Source of the DNA: an uncultured Marvinbryantia sp.
GTDB taxonomy: Bacteria; Bacillota; Clostridia; Lachnospirales; Lachnospiraceae
Length of the DNA stretch: 20,775 nucleotides
Assembly (NCBI GenBank): GCA_934394985.1
Contig: CAKRRF010000040.1
Coordinates: forward strand, 1-20,775
Direction: 5' to 3'
A program made the translations under genes and the position numbers. The notes under the pieces are model-generated. The model was not told the origin of the DNA. It saw only the letters and a program-made list of their open reading frames with translations, and made no database searches. The stretch's first letter is position 1. The number at the start of each line of letters is the position of its first letter. Of this stretch, positions 15,482-20,775 are shown in pieces.

Positions 15482-15757
15482 TTATTCGTCATAACCTTCA
15501 AACAGACGAATATTTGCAGCAATATTGCGGATGATTTCGCCTTCCTTCAGCTCAAGATCTGCCGGATCAGAAACCGGTGGAAGGTGACCGTCTTCCTCCA
15601 GTTCAACGGAAAGCCAGTTACAGGCAGCTTCATTGGCATTCTCGATGGCTTCGTCCAGAGTCTCACCTGTGGAAATGCAATCTTCCAGATCTGGAAAATG
15701 TCCGTGAAAAATGCCGTCTGCATCTTTCGAAAAAATAGCCGGATAAATAAATTTCAT
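15482..15757 (-). CDS. HicB-like antitoxin family protein (orphan)
   Basis: This 91-residue protein has the HicB partial RNase-H fold: YPAIF near the start, then DGIFHGHFPDLEDC and TGETLDEAIENANEA, the typical strand-strand-helix core. In HicAB systems HicB neutralises the HicA mRNA interferase. Here no HicA gene is seen on either side, and the acidic C-terminal tail does not resemble a helix-turn-helix or ribbon-helix-helix DNA-binding domain. A very strong AGGAGGAG lies 6 bases before the ATG. It lies 18 bases downstream of the fructokinase stop, so the two are almost certainly co-transcribed. It may be a stand-alone regulator rather than an antitoxin. Confidence 0.85.
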   Translation of the reverse strand: MKFIYPAIFSKDADGIFHGHFPDLEDCISTGETLDEAIENANEAACNWLSVELEEDGHLPPVSDPADLELKEGEIIRNIAANIRLFEGYDE

Positions 15758-15775
15758 AAAAAACTCCTCCTGTAA

Positions 15776-16747
15776 TTAAGAACGGGAAGCAATAAAGGCA
15801 AGAACTTCTTCTTTTTCAGGCATAACCTTTAATGCACCTTTTTTGGTAGTGATCAGTGATGCTGCGGCATTGGCAAAGGTAAGAAGCTCTTTCAGGTTTT
15901 CTTCCGTAAGGTTGTCCAGCCCATGTTCCAGTACATAGTTCAGAGAGCTGGCACAGAATGTGTCGCCGGCACCGGTGGTTTCGATGGTATGTTCCTGTAA
16001 GAACGGAGCAACTTCCACACGAAGATCTTTATAATAAGCACGGCTGCCATTTGGTCCCAGAGTAATAAGGATCAGTGGGATATGATACTTTTCTTTTAAC
16101 AGCCGGGCACCAAGATCGTAATCATCTGTACCGAAAAGGAATTCCACTTCATTGTCGGAAATCTTCAGAATATCACATTTCCCAAGACCGTATTCGATCT
16201 CGCGTTTTGCATCATCCAGAGAATCCCAGAGTGGTGGACGTAAATTCGGATCAAAACTGATCAGGTCACCTGCGTCCTTTGCTATATCTAGCGCATATCT
16301 GGTAGCTTCCCGTACACCTTCATGTGTGGAAGAAAGTGTTCCAAAGTGGAAAATTCTGGAAGAACGGATCAGATCTTCATCTACTTCATCCCTGGTCAGC
16401 ATCATATCAGCTCCGGGATTGCGATAGAATGAAAAATCACGGTCGCCGTCAGGATAGGTGTGAACAAAAGCCAGTGTGGTATGGACTTCTTTGTCTACAA
16501 GAAGGGCACGGGTATCAACACCTACAGAAGAAACAGCCTCTGTCAGCTGACGGCCGAACATGTCATCGCCCACTTTCCCGATGAATGCAGTCTGTTTGCC
16601 AAGTTTTTGCAGCATTGCAAGAACATTGCACGGAGCACCGCCCGGATTTACTTCCAGAATAGGGTTGCCCTGAGCACTCATTCCATTTTCGGTAAAATCA
16701 ATTAATAATTCCCCAAGTGCAGTTACGTCTATAGTTTTTTCTGCCAT
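15776..16747 (-). CDS. PfkB-family carbohydrate kinase, probable fructokinase
   Basis: This is a cytoplasmic ribokinase-family sugar kinase, most like fructokinases that convert fructose to fructose 6-phosphate. The N-terminal signature is NPGGAPCNVLAMLQKLG (about residues 37-53) and the C-terminal signature is ETTGAGDTFCAS (about 257-268), with the catalytic Asp in GAGD. The 323-residue length is normal. The ATG at 16747 is chosen over the upstream in-frame ATG at 16768, because GGGAGG sits 8 bases before it and the protein then starts MAEKTIDVTALGE as is usual. A promoter lies just upstream. No sucrose hydrolase or sugar transporter is nearby, so other hexoses cannot be excluded. Confidence 0.9.
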   Translation of the reverse strand: MAEKTIDVTALGELLIDFTENGMSAQGNPILEVNPGGAPCNVLAMLQKLGKQTAFIGKVGDDMFGRQLTEAVSSVGVDTRALLVDKEVHTTLAFVHTYPDGDRDFSFYRNPGADMMLTRDEVDEDLIRSSRIFHFGTLSSTHEGVREATRYALDIAKDAGDLISFDPNLRPPLWDSLDDAKREIEYGLGKCDILKISDNEVEFLFGTDDYDLGARLLKEKYHIPLILITLGPNGSRAYYKDLRVEVAPFLQEHTIETTGAGDTFCASSLNYVLEHGLDNLTEENLKELLTFANAAASLITTKKGALKVMPEKEEVLAFIASRS

Positions 16748-16781
16748 GATAGAACCTCCCGAATTCATTTCTATGTGTTTC

Positions 16782-16810
16782 AGTATAGCATATTTAAACA
16801 GGAATTTCAG
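16782..16810 (-). promoter_or_regulatory. Promoter of the fructokinase-hicB operon
   Basis: Read on the minus strand, CTGAAA (16810-16805) and TATACT (16787-16782) are 17 bases apart. The -35 box matches consensus at four of six positions. Transcription should start near 16775, giving a leader of about 28 bases. Confidence 0.55.
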
Positions 16811-16838
16811 CAGAAAAACTTCTTTTTCTGTCTTGCGG

Positions 16839-16867
16839 TTGAAAAAGGCAGAAAGACAGGATATAAT
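16839..16867 (+). promoter_or_regulatory. Promoter of the ParB-BMP/phosphoesterase operon
   Basis: TTGAAA (16839-16844) and a perfect TATAAT (16862-16867) are 17 bases apart. Transcription should start near 16874, about 66 bases before the ATG. It is divergent from the fructokinase promoter. Confidence 0.75.
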
Positions 16868-16939
16868 TTTTTCAGACAGACCAGATGATGTGGATGTGAA
16901 ACGAAATATTACAGACTGTTTAAAAGAGGGGGCATTGGC

Positions 16940-18862
16940 ATGGGAAAAGAAGGAATGGAGCTTTACCAGAAAGCAGTAAAATCGGGAAAACGGGCAATGA
17001 TGGGGCAGTATGCCAAAAAGGGAAATCCTTATCTGAAGATATTAGATGAGATCCCGGAAGCAGCCAATTCTGTGATGGAATATCCGCTTGGGCTGGTACA
17101 GATTCCGGCAGACAGAATTGTCGGAACCAAGACAGCTGGCAGAGCACAGGCTTTTGCATGTAACTTCATGCCAATTCTGGATGAACATACGGAGTTTGCC
17201 ATGAAATGGTCCACACTTTGTGAGTCACATCTGAAGGAAGGAATTCATGATGCCATCACGGCATATGAGTATATGAACGAATTTTATGTTCTGGAAGGAA
17301 ATAAAAGGGTTAGTGTGCTGAAGTTCTTTGATGCGGTATCTGTGACCGGAACAGTGACCAGAATTGTGCCATACCGTACAAATGAGAAGAAAAACAGGAT
17401 ATATTATGAGTTCATGGATTTTTATGAACTGTCATCCATAAATTATCTTTATTTTTCGGAAGAAGGCCGTTTTGCCAGACTGCAGAGTCTGGTAGGAAAG
17501 AAAACGGATGAGAAATGGACGGATGATGACCGAATGAATTTCAGTTCTGTGTATTCTTGCTTTGAGAATATATTCCGTACACTGGCAAAAGATAACGAGG
17601 AACGGACTACAGGTGATGCCCTGCTGGCTTTTCTGGAGATATATGGTTATGAGTCAGTAAAAGAAATGACAGCATCTGAGATGCAGATGAAGATTGCACG
17701 AAGTGTCAAGGTTTTTGAAACACAGGGGAATGAAGAGAGTCTGGATATTCGTATGAATCCGGAAGTAGTGAAAAAACCACTTTTACAGCGTTTGATTCCG
17801 ACCAGTGCTCCAGTACAGCATATAGCGTTTGTTCATGAAGTGGATCCGCACAAGTCTGGCTGGACCTATATCCATGATCTGGGAAGAATGCATCTGGAAC
17901 AGGCTTTCCCTGATCAAATAAAGGTAAGTGTTTATATAGCGGAACAATACCCGACGCTGGAGGATGGCGTACGTCAGGCTGTGCAGGACGGAAATACGAT
18001 TATTTTTACGACTTCACCGGTTCTTTATAATGCGAGTCTGAAGGTGGCACTGGACTATAAAGATGTGAAGATTCTGAACTGTTCACTTATGTCGGACAAA
18101 GGGGTTATCCGTAATTATAATGCACGTATTTATGAAGCGAAGTTTTTGCTTGGTGCCATTGCAGGCGCTATGACCACCAATGACAGGCTGGGATATCTGG
18201 CAGACTATCCGATCTATGGAACCGTGTCCAATATTAATGCATTTGCACTGGGGGCGCAGATGATTAATCCACGGGCAAAGGTTTATGTGGAATGGGAATC
18301 GGAAAAGAATATTGATTATATAGAACGCTTTCAGGAACATGGAGTGTCTTATGTATGCGGGCGCAATATTATTATCCCGAATAAGAATATAGGATCCAGA
18401 CATTTCGGATTGTTTGAAATGGGGGATGAGAGTCATCATAATATCGCAATGCCGATTCTTCACTGGGGTAAATTCTATGAACAGATGATCCAGAATATTA
18501 TGCAGGGAGACTGGAAGAATACAGAGAGCAGCGGACAGAAATCATTGAATTACTGGTGGGGTATGTCAGCAGGAATAGTAGATGTTATCTGTTCCAACAG
18601 CCTGCCGACTGGCACGGAGCGGTTGATCGAATTGCTTCGAAAGACAATCTGTATGGGAGAATTCAATCCGTTTTCAGGTGTACTGTATTCTCAGAACGGT
18701 GTTGTACAGGATGATAAAGAGGAAACGTTGACACCGGAAAAGATTATCACAATGGACTGGCTTTGCGAAAATGTAATCGGAAGAATCCCGAAGATGGCAG
18801 ATCTGACAGAACATGCGATACCGGTTGTGATGGAACAGGGCATCAGCGGTGAGATAGAATAA
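16940..18862 (+). CDS. Soluble fusion of a ParB-like region and a BMP/Med-type ligand-binding domain
   Basis: This 640-residue protein has two parts. The N-terminal part (about 50-145) reads like a ParB/sulfiredoxin-type domain: LVQIPADRIVGT, then an arginine-rich helix region, EGIHDAITAYEY, and YVLEGNKRVSVLKFF (about 117-130), which matches the ParB-type G-N-R-R motif. The C-terminal part (about 292-560) matches BMP-family substrate-binding proteins, beginning HIAFVHEVDPHKSGWTYIHD, with GAIAGAMT and a following Gly-rich region. There is no signal peptide, lipobox or membrane segment, unlike transporter-type BMP proteins, so it is predicted to be cytoplasmic. GAGGGGG upstream supports the ATG at 16940. 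A metallophosphoesterase gene follows after 21 bases. Automatic annotation would probably call it an ABC transporter binding protein, which the context does not support. Confidence 0.8.
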   Translation: MGKEGMELYQKAVKSGKRAMMGQYAKKGNPYLKILDEIPEAANSVMEYPLGLVQIPADRIVGTKTAGRAQAFACNFMPILDEHTEFAMKWSTLCESHLKEGIHDAITAYEYMNEFYVLEGNKRVSVLKFFDAVSVTGTVTRIVPYRTNEKKNRIYYEFMDFYELSSINYLYFSEEGRFARLQSLVGKKTDEKWTDDDRMNFSSVYSCFENIFRTLAKDNEERTTGDALLAFLEIYGYESVKEMTASEMQMKIARSVKVFETQGNEESLDIRMNPEVVKKPLLQRLIPTSAPVQHIAFVHEVDPHKSGWTYIHDLGRMHLEQAFPDQIKVSVYIAEQYPTLEDGVRQAVQDGNTIIFTTSPVLYNASLKVALDYKDVKILNCSLMSDKGVIRNYNARIYEAKFLLGAIAGAMTTNDRLGYLADYPIYGTVSNINAFALGAQMINPRAKVYVEWESEKNIDYIERFQEHGVSYVCGRNIIIPNKNIGSRHFGLFEMGDESHHNIAMPILHWGKFYEQMIQNIMQGDWKNTESSGQKSLNYWWGMSAGIVDVICSNSLPTGTERLIELLRKTICMGEFNPFSGVLYSQNGVVQDDKEETLTPEKIITMDWLCENVIGRIPKMADLTEHAIPVVMEQGISGEIE

Positions 18863-18883
18863 GAGTGCTGGAAGGACAACAAG

Positions 18884-19510
18884 ATGAAGATACTTGCTAT
18901 AGCAGATGAAGAGTCCCGGTATCTGTGGGATTTTTACGAGAAAGGAAAGCTGGATGGTATCGATCTGATACTTTCGGCAGGTGATCTGTCACCGGATTAT
19001 CTTTCTTTTCTGGTTACAATGTGCTCGGCGCCGGTTCTGTATGTGCATGGAAATCATGATGATAAATATCAATATAAACCACCGGAAGGTTGTATTTGTA
19101 TAGAGGATGATATTTATGTTTATCAGGGAATTCGAATTATGGGATTGGGTGGTTCTATGCGATATCACGCAGGGGAGCATCAATATACGGATGTTCAGAT
19201 GAAAAAACGGGTGCTGAAAATGAGATGGAAGTTGTTCAGACACCGGGGATTTGATATTTTGCTGACTCATGCGCCGGCATATGAGATCAATGACGGAAGA
19301 GATCTGCCGCATCAGGGCTTTCGTGTATTTGTAGAATTGATGGAAAAATATAAGCCAAAGTTTTTTATACATGGACATGTACATATGAGTTACGGGCGGC
19401 AGCATAAGAGATATGATAAATATCGGGAAACAAATATTATCAATGCCTATGAGAGATGTGTATTTGAATACGAAGCGGATGAAAAAACACTGAAGGAGTG
19501 TCTGAGATAG
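18884..19510 (+). CDS. Small calcineurin-like metallophosphoesterase
   Basis: This 208-residue cytoplasmic phosphoesterase has most of the family's metal motifs: AGDLS (Asp34), HGNHDD (about 55-60), LLTHAPA and IHGHVHM. The first motif, normally Asp-X-His, reads ADEES here (Asp8 but Glu10 in place of His), so one metal site may be altered. GGAAGGAC upstream of the ATG supports the start. It lies 21 bases after the ParB-BMP fusion gene and should share its transcript. The final codons form the left arm of the terminator, and the stop codon lies in its loop. The substrate is unknown; the neighbour suggests a nucleoside- or nucleotide-related role, as BMP domains often bind nucleosides, but this is inference. 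Confidence 0.85.
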   Translation: MKILAIADEESRYLWDFYEKGKLDGIDLILSAGDLSPDYLSFLVTMCSAPVLYVHGNHDDKYQYKPPEGCICIEDDIYVYQGIRIMGLGGSMRYHAGEHQYTDVQMKKRVLKMRWKLFRHRGFDILLTHAPAYEINDGRDLPHQGFRVFVELMEKYKPKFFIHGHVHMSYGRQHKRYDKYRETNIINAYERCVFEYEADEKTLKECLR

Positions 19511-19530
19511 ACACTCCTTCAGTGTTTCTT
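19485..19530. terminator. Terminator built from the phosphoesterase coding end, bidirectional
   Basis: A perfect 16-bp stem pairs 19488-19503 (starting CACTGAAGGAG) with 19509-19524 around a 5-base loop, and three A-T pairs extend it. A-run and T-run flanks serve both strands. The left arm is coding sequence, and the TAG stop falls at the loop and the start of the right arm. Confidence 0.88.
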
Positions 19531-19554
19531 CCTATATAAATATGGAATTTGCAG

Positions 19555-20412
19555 TCAGGCTTCCCAGCGGCCGGAAGCACCACATGGCAGCACCAGACCG
19601 TTAGAGGATACCGGAAGACCGATCTCCTGAGAATCTACCTGCCCGTGAAAACGTTTCAACTCAGTAGCCAGCATGTAAGTAAGTACAGCCGGTGCAAGGC
19701 CGGTGGTATAAGAATTGATCAGGAAAAAGAGAGGTTGTTCGCTGAGCAGCTTTGCACATAACTGAATCAGTGGGTGAATCGCATCTTCTATTTTCCAGAT
19801 TTCGCCTTTTGGTCCACGCCCATAGGACGGCGGATCCATAATAATGGCATCATAGTGATTGCCACGGCGGATTTCACGTTCTACGAATTTGACACAATCA
19901 TCAACAATCCAGCGTATTGGAGCATTTTCCAGACCGGAGGAGCGGGCATTTTCTTTTGCCCAGGTTACCATGCCTTTCGAAGCATCTACATGAGTGACAG
20001 ATGCACCGGCAGCGGCAGCAGCCAGAGTAGCTCCGCCGGTATAGGCAAACAGATTCAGGACTTTTATCGGTCTTCCGGCATTCATAATTTTTCTGGAAAA
20101 CCAGTCCCAGTTAGTGGCCTGTTCCGGAAACAGACCAGTGTGCTTGAAACTGAATGGTTTTAAATTAAAGGTAAGAGAGTGATAGTGAATGGTCCATTGC
20201 TCCGGAAGATCAAAAAACTCCCATTCGCCACCGCCTTTTTTACTGCGATGATAATGACCATTCATATGTTTCCATTCAGGACAGGTTCTTGGAGTGTCCC
20301 AGATAACCTGAGGGTCTGGACGTACCAGGATGAAGTTCCCCCAGCGCTCAAGTTTTTCCCCTTTTGAAGTGTCCAGTACTTCGTAATCTTTCCAATGATC
20401 AGCAATCCACAT
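19555..20412 (-). CDS. Class I SAM-dependent methyltransferase, RlmI/RlmK-like
   Basis: This is a 285-residue methyltransferase resembling the catalytic part of 23S rRNA cytosine/guanine methyltransferases (COG1092 and the Methyltrans_SAM family). The SAM-binding motif I is VLNLFAYTGGATLAAAAAGA (about 117-136), followed by THVDASKGMVTWAKEN. Motif IV is DAIIMDPPSYGRGP (about 188-201), with the DPPSY loop that fits a base-methylating enzyme. There is no N-terminal PUA domain as in RlmI; instead an N-terminal region of about 100 residues is rich in Trp and His. AAAGGA lies about 7 bases before the ATG, with TATAAT (20455-20450, minus) further upstream. It is convergent with the phosphoesterase operon. 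The exact RNA target is not known. Confidence 0.87.
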   Translation of the reverse strand: MWIADHWKDYEVLDTSKGEKLERWGNFILVRPDPQVIWDTPRTCPEWKHMNGHYHRSKKGGGEWEFFDLPEQWTIHYHSLTFNLKPFSFKHTGLFPEQATNWDWFSRKIMNAGRPIKVLNLFAYTGGATLAAAAAGASVTHVDASKGMVTWAKENARSSGLENAPIRWIVDDCVKFVEREIRRGNHYDAIIMDPPSYGRGPKGEIWKIEDAIHPLIQLCAKLLSEQPLFFLINSYTTGLAPAVLTYMLATELKRFHGQVDSQEIGLPVSSNGLVLPCGASGRWEA

Positions 20413-20449
20413 AAATAATCCTTTCGTAATTCAACTTGTGTTTCTTCCT

Positions 20450-20455
20450 ATTATA
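20450..20455 (-). promoter_or_regulatory. Possible -10 box of the methyltransferase gene
   Basis: The minus strand reads TATAAT from 20455 to 20450, 38 bases before the start codon. No convincing -35 box was found 16-18 bases upstream, so the call rests on the -10 and its position alone. Confidence 0.4.
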
Positions 20456-20457
20456 AT

Positions 20458-20527
20458 ATCAGATTCTGCCAGAATATCCTTCCAGCTTCTGCGAACAGAC
20501 TCAGATGGGGCTGGAAAATCTGATTCC
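20458..20527. repeat. Nested inverted repeat between divergent promoters
   Basis: ATCAGATT (20458-20465) is an exact inverted match to AATCTGAT (about 20517-20524), and inside it TTCCAGC (about 20480-20486) matches GCTGGAA. The arms are separated by unpaired bases. It may be a structured RNA, an operator or the relic of a small element; there is no other clue to its role. Confidence 0.35.
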
Positions 20528-20614
20528 GGTATCATTATTATATGGGATTGTAATATTCATTTCAAGAATACAAAAGTGTGTACGGAAAAAAAAACAAAAA
20601 AATTAAAAAAACCC

Positions 20615-20643
20615 TTGCAAAATAAGAAAATATCATTTATAAT
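20615..20643 (+). promoter_or_regulatory. Strong promoter for the gene beyond the right edge
   Basis: TTGCAA (20615-20620) and a perfect TATAAT (20638-20643) are 17 bases apart, preceded by a long A-rich tract resembling an UP element (20586-20610). Transcription should start near 20650 and run off the right edge. Confidence 0.8.
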
Positions 20644-20649
20644 TCAATC

Positions 20650-20775
20650 GTTGTGACCTTGATAGCGTTGAAGCGAGAGGTTGCTGCAGAAATTTCTGCA
20701 GGTTTTCCGTGGAGCGAATGTCAAGTTAGAAAACTGGCGACAAGTCACTGTACAAATTAACTGTCCGGCTATGAC
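20650..20775 (+). promoter_or_regulatory. 5' leader resembling the Firmicutes ribosomal S10-operon leader (partial)
   Basis: The predicted transcript starts with a structured leader: GCGAGAGGTTGC (20673-20684), a perfect palindromic stem CTGCAGAAATTTCTGCAG (20684-20701), then TTTTCCGTGGAGCGAATGTC. From memory this resembles the leader ahead of rpsJ in Firmicutes, which is thought to mediate autoregulation by a ribosomal protein. The gene itself lies outside the window, so the identity is inferred. Confidence 0.5.

Noticed and set aside
15452..15775. Plus-strand ORF opposite hicB
   Set aside because: It overlaps the terminator and the antisense of a recognisable HicB gene.
16748..16768. Longer N-terminus for the fructokinase
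   Set aside because: The ribosome site GGGAGG lies inside this stretch and fits the ATG at 16747.
20438..20656. A 72-codon ORF upstream of the right-edge promoter
   Set aside because: It runs through a promoter and an A-rich tract that gives a Lys-rich tail, with no family resemblance.

Overview
The window looks like chromosomal DNA of a low-to-mid GC Bacillota, most likely a gut clostridium of the Lachnospiraceae. This is inferred from purine-rich coding strands, AGGAGG-type ribosome binding sites, TTGACA/TATAAT-type promoters with 17-base spacers, and the gene families present. No rRNA, tRNA or CRISPR array was seen, and no intact insertion sequence.

Region 1 (1-9180, all +) is a closely spaced run. 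It holds a polyphosphate:AMP phosphotransferase cut by the left edge, a Gfo/Idh/MocA oxidoreductase, a DUF1538 membrane protein followed 17 bases later by a tandem-duplicated P-II-like protein, a LarE-type sulfur transferase, a soluble GAF/PAS hybrid histidine kinase, and a YdjM/DUF457-type membrane metal-dependent hydrolase. A long hairpin closes the run. Next comes a decayed fragment of an ABC exporter ATPase with its own surviving terminator.

Region 2 (9421-13826, +) is the sbcD-sbcC exonuclease operon. It has a clear promoter and a 4-base ATGA overlap between the two genes.

Region 3 (13827-14634) is an 808-base stretch without a conventional gene and is the strangest part of the window. 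A compositionally distinct segment with a hairpin is followed by a near-consensus promoter. Downstream lies an A-rich array of degenerate repeats about 50-57 bases apart, several pairing a Shine-Dalgarno-like motif with an ATG and a stop only one or two codons later. A 7-codon ORF then ends exactly at the base of a terminator hairpin. A peptidase S51/cyanophycinase-like gene follows (14635-15372).

Region 4 (15482-16747, -) encodes a PfkB-family fructokinase and, 18 bases downstream, an orphan HicB-like protein. It is divergent from Region 5 (16940-19510, +), which encodes a soluble protein joining a ParB-like N-terminal region to a BMP-type ligand-binding domain, plus a small metallophosphoesterase. 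A terminator built partly from the phosphoesterase coding end separates these from a convergent SAM-dependent methyltransferase (19555-20412, -). The right edge holds a strong promoter and what looks like the start of a Firmicutes ribosomal-protein (S10 operon) leader.

The strongest candidates for undescribed biology are the minigene-like array with its attenuator-like end, the matched internal duplications in the DUF1538/P-II pair, and the cytoplasmic ParB-BMP fusion paired with a phosphoesterase.
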